Below, piece after piece: positions 1 through 7,470 of a DNA stretch of 64,000 nucleotides (the stretch's first letter is position 1; each line of letters opens with the position of its first letter). Position numbers and translations under genes: made by a program. The notes under the pieces are model-generated. The model made no database searches, was not told the origin of the DNA, and saw only the letters and a program-made list of their open reading frames with translations. The DNA comes from Hymenobacter aquaticus (lineage in GTDB: Bacteria; Bacteroidota; Bacteroidia; Cytophagales; Hymenobacteraceae): contig NZ_SRLC01000001.1 of NCBI RefSeq assembly GCF_004765605.1, forward strand, positions 992,001 to 1,056,000, written 5' to 3'.

Positions 1-927
1 CGTGCGCAGCAGCACGGCCCGGCTTTCGCCCAGGGCCAGGGCGGCCACTTCGCGCCGGGGCAGCTGGGCCAGCTGCCGCTCAATCTCGGCCGTCACCTGC
101 GGCAGCAGCTCCACCGAGTCCGTGAGCAGCATCACCTGCGAGTCGGGGCCGTGCTCGGCCTGGGAAAGCAAATCGGCGGCCACGAAAGCCGGGCTGGCGG
201 TTTTGTCGGCAATCACCAACACCTCCGACGGGCCGGCGGGCAGGTCGATGGCCACCCCGCGCTGGGCGGCCAGCTGCTTGGCGGCCGTCACGTAGCGGTT
301 GCCGGGCCCGAAGATCTTATCCACGGCTGGCACGCTCCCGGTGCCGCCGGCCAGGGCGGCCACGCCCTGGGCCCCGCCGGCTTTGATGATGGTGCTGATG
401 CCCAGCAGCTGGGCCGTGAACAGAATCACCGGATTCACCGAGCCGTCTTTCTGCGGGGGCGTGCACAGCACGATTTCCGGGCAGCCGGCCAGGCGGGCCG
501 GCACGCCCAGCATCAGCAGGGTGCTGAACAGCGGGGCCGTGCCCCCGGGAATGTAGAGGCCCACCCGCTGCACCGGCACCGACTTGCGCCAGCAGGTCAC
601 CCCGGGCATGGTTTCTACCCTGGTGATTTCTTCGCGCTGGGTCAAGTGGAACTTCCACAGGTTGGCGTGGGCCTGCCGGATGGCGGTTTGCAGCGCGGCG
701 GGCACCTGGGCCACGGCGGCCGTTACTTCTTCGGCCGTCACGCGCAGGTCGGTCAGGGCGGCGCCGTCCAGCTCCTGGGCGTAGTGGCGCAGGGCCTCGT
801 CGCCGCGCTGGCGCACGTCGTCGAAGATCTGGCGCACGCGCTCCTCCACCTGCCGGGCTTCCCCGGCGGCGGGCCGCTGCTGCAGCGCCGCCCATTCAGC
901 CTGACTCGGATAGTGAATTACTTGCAT
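1..927 (-). CDS. hisD: Histidinol dehydrogenase, C-terminus cut by the window edge
   Basis: Catalyses the last two steps of histidine synthesis, oxidising L-histidinol to L-histidine with two NAD+; a cytoplasmic zinc enzyme. The minus strand read from the ATG at 925-927 stays open to base 1, giving about 309 of the roughly 430 residues usual for the family. Family blocks visible in order are PGVTCWRK, QRVGLYIPGG, PEIVLCTPP, IKAGGAQG, DKIFGPGNRYVTAAK and DLPAGPSEVLVIAD, then EHGPDSQ close to the active site. The gene follows hisG on the same strand with a 157-bp spacer that carries an inverted repeat. It should be co-transcribed with hisG and the rest of the his operon beyond the left edge. 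Confidence 0.94.
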   Translation of the reverse strand, partial: MQVIHYPSQAEWAALQQRPAAGEARQVEERVRQIFDDVRQRGDEALRHYAQELDGAALTDLRVTAEEVTAAVAQVPAALQTAIRQAHANLWKFHLTQREEITRVETMPGVTCWRKSVPVQRVGLYIPGGTAPLFSTLLMLGVPARLAGCPEIVLCTPPQKDGSVNPVILFTAQLLGISTIIKAGGAQGVAALAGGTGSVPAVDKIFGPGNRYVTAAKQLAAQRGVAIDLPAGPSEVLVIADKTASPAFVAADLLSQAEHGPDSQVMLLTDSVELLPQVTAEIERQLAQLPRREVAALALGESRAVLLRT

Positions 928-930
928 CCT

Positions 931-1083
931 TTCTAATGTGCTAATGTGTTGGAATGTGCTGATGTGCTAATCCTGGCTGGACGTGTTGAAAGATGCTAAT
1001 GCGGGGAATGGGCGGCAATGCTCCTGACTCAGTTTTTGACACAGCATTAGCACATTTACCCACATTAGCACCTGAGCACATTA
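931..1083. repeat. Intergenic inverted repeat of TGCTAATGTG-type words
   Basis: Left arm about 931-971 consists of overlapping words such as CTAATGTG and GATGTGCTAA; the right arm about 1041-1083 is the imperfect reverse complement (CATTAGCACA, CACATTAGCA, GAGCACATTA). It fills the hisG-hisD spacer. The same word family recurs near 16160, 49603 and 55310. No coding potential is visible. It may fold in the his mRNA, but a role is not demonstrable from sequence. Confidence 0.75.
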
Positions 1084-1084
1084 C

Positions 1085-1936
1085 TTAAGAAATCATCTTT
1101 TCGATGGGCAATACCAGGATGCCTTCGGCGCCGACGGCCTTGAGCTGGCCGGTGATGTGCCAGAAGTCGTCCTCATTCACCACCGACTGCACCGATACCC
1201 AGCCTTCCTCGGCCAGGGGCGTCACCGTGGGCGACTTGATGCCGGGCAGCAAAGCCTTCACCGCCTCCAGGGAAGCCACCGGGGCGTTGAGCAGGATGTA
1301 CTTGTTGCGGCGGGCCCGGCGCACCGACTGCATCCGGAACTGCAACTGTTCGAGCAGCGCCTGCTTTTCGGCGCTCAGCGTCTGGTTGGCAATGAGCACG
1401 GCCTCGGAGCGGAACACGGTTTCCACCTCGCGCAGGCCGTTGCCCAGCAGCGTCGAGCCCGAGGACACGATGTCGCAGATGGCGTCGGCCAGGCCGATGC
1501 TGGGGGCAATTTCCACCGAGCCGCTGATCGTGTGCAGGTTGGCCTGCACGCCTTCGCCGGCCAGGTAGCGGCCCAGAATCTGCGGGTACGAGGTGGCAAT
1601 GTTCTTGCCCTGCAAATCGGCTACCGAGCTGTAGGCCTCCGAGCGCAGGATGGCCAGCGACAGGCGGCACTTGCTGAAACCCAGCTTTTCGACTTCCAGG
1701 TCCGGGAAGCCGGCTTCGACCAGCACGTTCTGCCCCACGATGCCCAGGTCGGCCACGCCGTCCTGCACGTAGCCGGGAATGTCGTCGTCGCGCAGAAACA
1801 GGATTTCCAAGGGAAAGTTAGTGGCTTCGGTTTTGAGCTTGTAGGAGCTGCTCATGAAGGAAATGCCGCACTCCCGGATGAGAGTAAGCGAATCCTCGCT
1901 CAGGCGACCTGATTTCTGAATGGCCAGACGAATCAT
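1085..1936 (-). CDS. hisG: ATP phosphoribosyltransferase, long form
   Basis: First enzyme of histidine synthesis: condenses ATP with PRPP to phosphoribosyl-ATP. The 283-residue product begins MIRLAIQKSGRLSEDS at the ATG at 1934-1936. A longer open frame upstream (to 2305) runs through the attenuator and is rejected as the start. The catalytic part carries GVADLGIVGQN and the P-loop-like block DIVSSGSTLLGNGL. The C-terminal 70 or so residues (SPTVTPLAEEGWVSVQSVV...) match the regulatory HisG_C domain, the site of histidine feedback in long-form enzymes that do not need HisZ. It is the first structural gene of the operon; the leader at 1937-2284 probably regulates it by attenuation. Confidence 0.95.
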   Translation of the reverse strand: MIRLAIQKSGRLSEDSLTLIRECGISFMSSSYKLKTEATNFPLEILFLRDDDIPGYVQDGVADLGIVGQNVLVEAGFPDLEVEKLGFSKCRLSLAILRSEAYSSVADLQGKNIATSYPQILGRYLAGEGVQANLHTISGSVEIAPSIGLADAICDIVSSGSTLLGNGLREVETVFRSEAVLIANQTLSAEKQALLEQLQFRMQSVRRARRNKYILLNAPVASLEAVKALLPGIKSPTVTPLAEEGWVSVQSVVNEDDFWHITGQLKAVGAEGILVLPIEKMIS

Positions 1937-2023
1937 AAGAAAGTGGGATGGGAAAGGAATGCCGCGAAACCAACTCCCCAACGGGGCGGCAGGCGGGCAC
2001 GGAAACAGATACGAAGAGAAGGG

Positions 2024-2110
2024 AAAAAGGCCGGCGGCCGGCTCGACTACGGCAACGGCGGGCGGGGCCGCCTTTCCGGGGCGGCCAGGCACTCGGTATA
2101 CGACGTGCCC
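2024..2110 (-). promoter_or_regulatory. Predicted his attenuator: mutually exclusive hairpins and terminator
   Basis: On the minus (mRNA) strand the segment GGCGGCC at 2072-2066 can pair with GGCCGCC at 2086-2080, forming a 7-bp hairpin, or with a second GGCCGCC at 2039-2033. The second copy lies inside a GC-rich hairpin (GCCGG/CCGGC, about 2042-2030) that runs directly into five T residues (2028-2024), an intrinsic-terminator shape. A further possible stem pairs GGGCAC at 2110-2105 with GTGCCT at 2092-2087. Alternating pairings downstream of a His-rich leader ORF and upstream of hisG are the usual attenuator layout. Folding energies were not computed. Confidence 0.72.
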
Positions 2111-2142
2111 AACGGGGTCAATATGCTTGTATCGTTCCTCTC

Positions 2143-2259
2143 TTAAGAGGAATGATGCCCGTGCAGATGATGATGCGCCGCGCGCAGCCAGCCAGTAGCC
2201 TGGCCCGAGTGGGCGGCCTGGGAGCTGAGGGTGCACAGGAAAAGCGCGGCGAAGGGCAT
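2143..2259 (-). CDS. hisL: Histidine-rich leader peptide of the his operon
   Basis: A 38-residue ORF on the minus strand starts at the ATG at 2257-2259 and ends at TAA 2145-2143. Its C-terminus reads HHHLHGHHSS, six His in eight consecutive codons, plus one more at residue 17. It starts about 11 nt after the predicted transcription start and lies upstream of alternative hairpins and a terminator, all before hisG. In his operons controlled by attenuation a ribosome stalls at such codons when charged tRNA-His is scarce, favouring the antiterminator. The peptide itself need have no function. The symbol is by analogy with enterobacterial hisL; no homology is implied. Confidence 0.82.
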   Translation of the reverse strand: MPFAALFLCTLSSQAAHSGQATGWLRAAHHHLHGHHSS

Positions 2260-2276
2260 AAAGGCGAATTGCTGGG

Positions 2277-2306
2277 CAAAAGTACACGCGGCGGGCTCGA
2301 AACAAA
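2277..2306 (-). promoter_or_regulatory. his operon promoter
   Basis: Read on the minus strand, TTTG (2306-2303) is followed after 18 nt by TACTTTTG (2284-2277), an exact match to the Bacteroidota housekeeping -7 consensus TAnnTTTG with near-standard spacing. The inferred start, about 2270, sits just before the leader ORF at 2259. Confidence 0.75.
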
Positions 2307-2440
2307 ATTATTCCGGCAAAAAATCTTGGGAACCCTGACCTTTGCGGGGAGATGCTGAGCCAACCGGCTTTTTGGCACTATTGTTTCGGAATACTCCGTT
2401 CTTTGGTTTTTGCTTCCGCCGCTCCTGCCTATTGCTGCTT

Positions 2441-3388
2441 ATGCTTCCCCTCCGTTCGTTTGTTTCCGCTACCGGCCGGCTGGGCCTACTGCTGGCGCTG
2501 GCCGGTAGTATTTCCGCCGCCCCCGCCCAGGCCCAGATGCCTGACTCGCTGACCTCGCCCACGCCGGCGGGCCCCACGGTGCGGGGCCCCGAGCTGCCCC
2601 TGCCCCAGGCCAGCCCCCACGCCGTGGTGCTCCAGACCATCGGCCTGACCGACGTCACGGTGGATTACCATACGCCCACGGTGCGGGGCCGCGCCATCTG
2701 GGGCCAGCTCGTCCCCTACGGACAGGTGTGGCGGGCCGGGGCCAACGAAAACACGATAGTCTCCTTCTCCGACCCGGTTTCGCTCAACGGCCAGGCCGTG
2801 CCGGCCGGCAAGTACTCGTTTTACATTCTGCCCAAGTCGGACCAGGACTGGGAACTGATTTTGAACCGGGTCATCAACCACTGGGGCAACGAGGGCTACG
2901 ACGCCCGCGCCGACCAGCTGCGCGTGCCGGTCGTGCCGGAAACGTCTTCCATGCACGAAAACCTGGTGTACTGGTTTTCGGAGGTGAAGCCCAATAGCGG
3001 CCGGCTGAACCTGTCCTGGGAAAAGCGCACGGTCAGCCTGCTCATCGAAACCGACGTGCACGCCAAGGCCCTGGCCGGCATCCAGAAAGTGCTGGCGGCC
3101 CACCCCGAAAACTGGCAGCTGCTGGCCCAGGCCGCCGACTACCTGGTGCAGAACAACATTCAGGCGGAGCTGGCCCTGCAGTACATCAACGAGTCGCTGC
3201 GGCTCAAGGAAGCTTACACCAACACCTGGATTAAGGCCCGGCTGCTGGCCTCCAAGCAGGATTACGGCACGGCCATCGTCTACGGCCGCCGCGCCCTGAA
3301 GCTGGGCGAAAAGGACGACCCCAACTTCCGCAACGTGCAGCCCAACATGCGCATTACGCTCACTGAGTGGCAAAGCAAGGCGTATTAG
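2441..3388 (+). CDS. DUF2911-family exported protein
   Basis: A 315-residue protein of unknown biochemical role. The ATG at 2441 is preferred over an in-frame ATG at 2342 because it starts directly with a signal peptide (LGLLLALAGSISAAPAQAQ, cleavage near residue 32). Residues about 55-200 carry the DUF2911 pattern: VTVDYHTPTVRGRAIWG, VPYGQVWRAGANENT, GQAVPAGKYSFYILP and LILNRVINHWG. The C-terminal 120 residues look like TPR-type helical repeats (HPENWQLLAQAADYL, ALQYINESL). It is divergent from the his operon and convergent with the TonB receptor; a terminator lies at 3450-3483. DUF2911 proteins are common in Bacteroidota and usually periplasmic. Confidence 0.85.
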   Translation: MLPLRSFVSATGRLGLLLALAGSISAAPAQAQMPDSLTSPTPAGPTVRGPELPLPQASPHAVVLQTIGLTDVTVDYHTPTVRGRAIWGQLVPYGQVWRAGANENTIVSFSDPVSLNGQAVPAGKYSFYILPKSDQDWELILNRVINHWGNEGYDARADQLRVPVVPETSSMHENLVYWFSEVKPNSGRLNLSWEKRTVSLLIETDVHAKALAGIQKVLAAHPENWQLLAQAADYLVQNNIQAELALQYINESLRLKEAYTNTWIKARLLASKQDYGTAIVYGRRALKLGEKDDPNFRNVQPNMRITLTEWQSKAY

Positions 3389-3395
3389 GTTTGGG

Positions 3396-3553
3396 GGTTA
3401 GTGCTTGGTGCCTAGTGCCGAGTGGTTAGTGCTTAGCAGTTACGGACATAAAAGGCCCGTCAGAAGATTCTGACGGGCCTTTTTTATATACACAGACTTG
3501 CTGTTCAAGCTTGACCTCCCTGCCAAGCACTAGGCACTAGGCACCAAGCACCT
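3396..3553. repeat. Inverted repeat of TAGTGC/GGTGCC words around a terminator
   Basis: Left arm 3396-3438 repeats TTAGTGCTTGGTGCCTAGTGC-like words; right arm 3521-3553 is its imperfect complement (CCAAGCACTAGGCACTAGGC). The bidirectional terminator at 3450-3483 lies between them, so the whole gap between two convergent genes is one large imperfect palindrome. Confidence 0.75.
3450..3483. terminator. Bidirectional terminator between convergent genes
   Basis: A 16-bp perfect stem, AAAAGGCCCGTCAGAA paired with its complement, has A and T runs at its two ends. It serves the DUF2911 gene on plus and the TonB receptor gene on minus. Confidence 0.9.
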
Positions 3554-6095
3554 AAAACCGGGCAATGACGCGCAGGTTGACCACGCGCCGGGACAGGTAG
3601 TTGGGCACGGCGTAGGTGCGGCCGTTGATGTCCTGCACGTAGCTGTAGCCGGCCACGTTGTTGGCCGCCAGCACGTTCAGGACTTCCAGGCCCAGCCACA
3701 GGCTTTCCAGGTGCCCGGGCTTCCTGGTTTCGGTGGAGTTGCTGAGCGAAATGACCTTGGAGAAGCCCAGATCCACGCGCTTGTAGCTGCGGGTGAGCTT
3801 GGTGGTGCCGCGCTCCTCGGGCAGGTTGGGCGGGCTGAACGGCAGGCCCGTGCCGAACACCAGGTTCACGTAGCCCTTCACCGAGGGGTTACCCGGCAGC
3901 TGGTCCTGGAAGAAGATGCCGAAGTTCAGGCGCTGGTCGGAAGGGCGGCGGATAAAGCCCTGGGCGGCCTTCCCGATGGTGTCGCCGGCGGCGTTGTAGA
4001 GCGTGACGGAGTCGCCCACGATGTTTTCGCGGGTGGTCAGCACACCCAGGCTAAACCACGACTCCACGCCTTTCACGAACTCCCCGCTCACGCGCGTATC
4101 CAGGCCGGCGGCGTAGGCCTTGGCGTTGTTCTTGGCGAAGTAGCGCAGCCGCACGTTGTCGATGTCGTAGGGAATCACGTCGGTCAGGTGCTTGTAGTAC
4201 ACCTCGCTGGTGAATACGAACGGCCGGTTCCACTGGCGGAAGCGCAGCTCGTTGCCGGCAATAACGTGCAGGGAGCGTTGGGCCCGCAGCTCCGGGTTCA
4301 GGGCCGCCGACTGCACCACCACCGCCTGGGGCGTGGCCTGGGTGCCGCGGCTCTGGTCGCGCAGCTCGCGGTAGAACGGCGGCTGGTAGTACAGGCCCGT
4401 GGCCAGCTTAAACGACAGGTTGGGGTTGCGACGCGTGACAAACGAATACTGCACCCGCGGGCTCACCGTCAGCTGCCCGTTCACCGACCAGTAGTTGGCC
4501 CGCACGCCGTAGGTCAGGGTCTTGAGCGAGTCCAGCTCGATGGTGTGCTGGGCGTAGCCCTGGTAGCGGGTGCTGGCCAGGTTCAGGTCGGACACCAGCC
4601 GGGTGCGGCGGTAGTCGGGCACGAAGTCGGCCGAGTCCACGAAGCTGTATTCGTTGAGTTGGTCCTCGATTTTCTCCCGGCCGGCCTTCACGCCCCAGCG
4701 CACGGTGTGCTGCGCCCCGGGCGTCCAGCGGCCCCGGGCCTCCAGCGTGGCCACCCGGGCCACCAGGTTGTTGCGCGAGTGGTCGAAGCGCGAGCCCACG
4801 TCGCGCTGCCGCACCGGCTGGTTGAAGTCGTCGGAGTTCGGGTCCCGGTTGATTTCGGCAAAGCTGTAGGCAGCCTCGATGTCGCGGTACTCAAACTCGC
4901 GGGAAATAAAGGCCCCGCCCAGCAGCTCGCCCTGCAAATTGCTGCTGAAGTTGTGGCGCAGGTTCAGGCCGCCCTGGTAGGTATCGTACTGCATCCGCTC
5001 CCGCCCGTCGTAGGCAATGAACAGGCGGGTAAACTGGTTGGTGGACGTGCTGAACGTGGCCTGGCCCGACTCCGGGTTGAAGCGAAAGTCGTTGTGGGCG
5101 AAGGTCGTCAGCAGGCCCAGGCTGGTCCGCTCGGGGTTGTCTTTGGGCCCCAGCGCGGCGTTGACGTAGGCCTGCCCGTCGTAGAACGTGGGGTTGTAGC
5201 CGCCCTGCTGCTGCTTCAGGGACCGGAGCACGTAGGTGGCGTTCTTGTAGCGGATGCCGGCCAGGTAGCTGATGCGCTTGTTGGGCGAAGTGGCTTCCAC
5301 GTGCATTGAGCCGCCCACCAGGCTGGCCGTGGCCGAGCCCCCGAACTTCTGGGGCTTTTTGTACTCGATGCTGAGTACCGAGGACAGCCGGTCGCCGTAC
5401 TTGGGCTGCCAGCCGCCGGAGGAAAACTCGATACGGTCCACCAGGTCGGGGTTCACGAAGCTGAGGCCCTCCTGCTGGGCCGAAGTCACCAGAAACGGGC
5501 GGTACACCTCGATGCCGTTGACGTAGACCAGGTTTTCGTCGTAGTTGCCCCCGCGCACGGTGTAGGTGCTGGTCAGCTCGTTGTTGGCTACCACCCCGGG
5601 CAGCGTGGTCAGAATCTTGTTGAAGTCGCCGAAGGCCGAGGGCAGCTCCTTCACCGCCCGCGGGTCGAGGCGAATGACGCTGACCTGCTCGCGGGTGTCG
5701 GCCTCGTCGTTGCGGGCCCGCACGGTTACGTTTTTCAGCGCCCTTGTGTCCAGGGCCAGGGTAATGGTCAGCTCCCGGGTTTCCGAGAGGTTCAGCACGA
5801 TGCGCTGGGCCTGGTAACCCAGGCGGCGCGCCACCAGCGTGGGTTGCTTGCCCCCGAGCGGACGCACCACGCTCAGGGCAAACCGGCCCTTGTCGTCGGT
5901 GTTGGTACCGCCGGGCTGGCCTTCAATTCCCAGGCTTACCTGCTCGAGCGGCGCGCCACTGGCGTCGGTAATGGTACCGGTAATCAGCACGCGGGCGGTT
6001 TGCTGGGCCCGGGCCGTGGGCCCGGCGGCGACCAGGAGCACCGCACTCAGCAGGCTGGCCCGCAGCGTCGTCTGGAAAACGTACGAGTGCTGCAT
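3552..6095 (-). CDS. TonB-dependent outer-membrane receptor with CarboxypepD_reg domain
   Basis: An 847-residue outer-membrane receptor; the ligand is unknown. In order: signal peptide (residues 1-30, ending ARAQ); a carboxypeptidase-regulatory-like beta sandwich about 35-115 (VLITGTITDASGAPLEQVSLGIEG, ARRLGYQA); a plug about 140-240 (LPGVVANNELTSTYTVRGG, NYDENLVYVNGIEVYRP, DLVDRIEFSSGGWQPKYGDR); then the 22-strand-type barrel ending in an aromatic residue (VIARF). No SusD partner is next to it, so a polysaccharide locus is not indicated. Its ATG overlaps the stop codon of rpe (TAATG), implying translational coupling with an unrelated enzyme. Confidence 0.92.
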   Translation of the reverse strand: MQHSYVFQTTLRASLLSAVLLVAAGPTARAQQTARVLITGTITDASGAPLEQVSLGIEGQPGGTNTDDKGRFALSVVRPLGGKQPTLVARRLGYQAQRIVLNLSETRELTITLALDTRALKNVTVRARNDEADTREQVSVIRLDPRAVKELPSAFGDFNKILTTLPGVVANNELTSTYTVRGGNYDENLVYVNGIEVYRPFLVTSAQQEGLSFVNPDLVDRIEFSSGGWQPKYGDRLSSVLSIEYKKPQKFGGSATASLVGGSMHVEATSPNKRISYLAGIRYKNATYVLRSLKQQQGGYNPTFYDGQAYVNAALGPKDNPERTSLGLLTTFAHNDFRFNPESGQATFSTSTNQFTRLFIAYDGRERMQYDTYQGGLNLRHNFSSNLQGELLGGAFISREFEYRDIEAAYSFAEINRDPNSDDFNQPVRQRDVGSRFDHSRNNLVARVATLEARGRWTPGAQHTVRWGVKAGREKIEDQLNEYSFVDSADFVPDYRRTRLVSDLNLASTRYQGYAQHTIELDSLKTLTYGVRANYWSVNGQLTVSPRVQYSFVTRRNPNLSFKLATGLYYQPPFYRELRDQSRGTQATPQAVVVQSAALNPELRAQRSLHVIAGNELRFRQWNRPFVFTSEVYYKHLTDVIPYDIDNVRLRYFAKNNAKAYAAGLDTRVSGEFVKGVESWFSLGVLTTRENIVGDSVTLYNAAGDTIGKAAQGFIRRPSDQRLNFGIFFQDQLPGNPSVKGYVNLVFGTGLPFSPPNLPEERGTTKLTRSYKRVDLGFSKVISLSNSTETRKPGHLESLWLGLEVLNVLAANNVAGYSYVQDINGRTYAVPNYLSRRVVNLRVIARF

Positions 6096-6802
6096 TAGCG
6101 GGTGGGCTGCGCGTCGGCTTCGACCAGGGCATTGAGCTGCTGGCGCATGTCGGCCAGCGTAGCCACCGGGTCGGGCGAGTTGAACACGAAGCTGCCGGCC
6201 ACCAGCACGTCGGCTCCGGCCTCAACCAGGGCGGCGGCGTTCTGCAGGCTCACCCCGCCGTCAATTTCAATCAGGGCCGCCGAGTTGTAGTCCACGATCA
6301 GCTCTTTCAGGGCCGCTACCTTGCGCAGGGTGTTGGGAATAAACGACTGCCCGCCAAAGCCCGGATTCACCGACATGATGCACACCAGGTCGAGGTCGGC
6401 AATGATGTCTTCCAGCACGCTCACGGGCGTGTGCGGGTTCAGGGCCACGCCGGCCCGGCAGCCCAGGGCCTTGATTTGCTGCACCACGCGGTGCAGGTGC
6501 GGGCAGGCTTCGTAGTGCACGGTAATGTTGGCCGCCCCCGCGTCGCGGAATGCCGAGAGGTAATGCTGGGGCTCCTCTATCATCAGGTGCACGTCCAGGG
6601 GCTGCTGGGCGTGGCGGTGAATGGCTTGCAGCACCGGAATGCCAAAGGAGATGTTGGGCACGAAGCGGCCATCCATGACGTCACAGTGCAGCCAGTCGGC
6701 GGCGCTGGGGGCCAGGCGCTGGGTTTCAGCCTGGAGGTTGGCAAAATCGGCGGCCAGCAGGGACGGAGCCAGCAAGGGAGCAATACGACGGGTCGGATTC
6801 AT
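6095..6802 (-). CDS. rpe: Ribulose-phosphate 3-epimerase
   Basis: Interconverts ribulose-5-phosphate and xylulose-5-phosphate in the pentose phosphate pathway. The 235-residue TIM-barrel protein starts at the ATG at 6800-6802 (MNPTRRIAPLLAPSLLAADF). Signature blocks are PSLLAADFANL, HCDVMDGRFVPNISFG with metal-binding His/Asp, VHLMIEEP, MSVNPGFGGQSF and LIEIDGGV. The upstream extension of the frame lacks family similarity. The last base of its stop codon is the first base of the TonB receptor start. A TACCTTCG box just upstream is a possible weak promoter. Confidence 0.96.
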   Translation of the reverse strand: MNPTRRIAPLLAPSLLAADFANLQAETQRLAPSAADWLHCDVMDGRFVPNISFGIPVLQAIHRHAQQPLDVHLMIEEPQHYLSAFRDAGAANITVHYEACPHLHRVVQQIKALGCRAGVALNPHTPVSVLEDIIADLDLVCIMSVNPGFGGQSFIPNTLRKVAALKELIVDYNSAALIEIDGGVSLQNAAALVEAGADVLVAGSFVFNSPDPVATLADMRQQLNALVEADAQPTR

Positions 6803-6887
6803 AGTGCGAAGGTAACGCTTTGGCAAGCAGGTTTTGGTATACGCCGGGGCAGGGAAATGTGCGCGGGGCCTGGTTCCGCCACGCAAA

Positions 6888-6926
6888 AGACCGCAGCCCG
6901 GCCCCCGGGAGGGCGAGCTGCGGTCT
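6888..6926 (-). terminator. Terminator after the zinc-ribbon gene
   Basis: AGACCGCAGC (6888-6897) and its complement (6917-6926) form a 10-bp stem. On the minus strand it is followed by TTTT. It lies 55 bp downstream of the 107-residue gene. Confidence 0.8.
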
Positions 6927-6980
6927 GAGCGGAGCCGTGCGCAGCGGCGGCCGGCCGGGTACTTGCCCCGGCCCGCGGGC

Positions 6981-7304
6981 TTATTTCTCGGCCTTTTTCC
7001 AGGCCTGCCAGTCCAGGCCGCCGTCTTCGCGCTTGCGCAAAAACACGGTCTGGTCGTCCTTCTGGGTTTTGCCGAAGGTCACGTCGCCCCGGCAGTCGAG
7101 GCACTTGACGGAGGTATACTTGAACTTGTCCTGGGCCACGCGCGAGGTCAGGTCCAGATTGTCGGAGGCGCACAGGCCGCAGGCCAGCACGTCGGGAAAG
7201 CTCAGCCGGTCGTATTCGGCCACGACTTCGTGGAAGTTCGTGCCCTGCACCGTGAAGTGAAACTGGCGGCGCCCAATGCGCTTGGTAACCATTAACTGCA
7301 ACAT
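6981..7304 (-). CDS. Small zinc-ribbon-like protein of unknown function
   Basis: A 107-residue protein; I do not recognise a named family. The sequence shows two CxxC pairs, CGLC near residue 42 and CLDC near residue 69, spaced as in a zinc ribbon. The surrounding residues are basic at both ends (VTKRIGRRQFHF; KREDGGLDWQAWKKAEK). There is no signal peptide, so it is probably cytoplasmic. It is a single gene with its own terminator downstream and a possible -7 box TAACTTTC about 50 bp upstream. A role in nucleic-acid binding or as a metal-binding adaptor is only a guess. Confidence 0.75.
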   Translation of the reverse strand: MLQLMVTKRIGRRQFHFTVQGTNFHEVVAEYDRLSFPDVLACGLCASDNLDLTSRVAQDKFKYTSVKCLDCRGDVTFGKTQKDDQTVFLRKREDGGLDWQAWKKAEK

Positions 7305-7405
7305 AGAAAAGAGAGGATTAAGAAGCTGTTTTCAGACAGAAAGTTACTAATAATTTTGGCTGAAACCAACGCCCCATTATTCCTTTTTAAACGAACGGAC
7401 AGCAA

Positions 7406-7440
7406 AAAGGGCGACTATTGCCTTCCAACAGTCGCCCTTT
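7406..7440 (-). terminator. Terminator of the subtilase gene
   Basis: An 11-bp perfect stem, AAAGGGCGACT and its complement, is followed by a T run on the minus strand, 31 bp after the subtilase stop codon. Confidence 0.88.
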
Positions 7441-7470
7441 CGATAAAATCAACTAACTGAGTTAGCAAAC

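Noticed and set aside
1937-2305. N-terminal extension of HisG giving a 406-residue frame
   Set aside because: The extension runs through the attenuator, overlaps the leader ORF in another frame, starts upstream of the predicted promoter and has no HisG similarity.
3711-5309. 532-residue plus-strand frame
   Set aside because: Antisense shadow of the TonB receptor gene.
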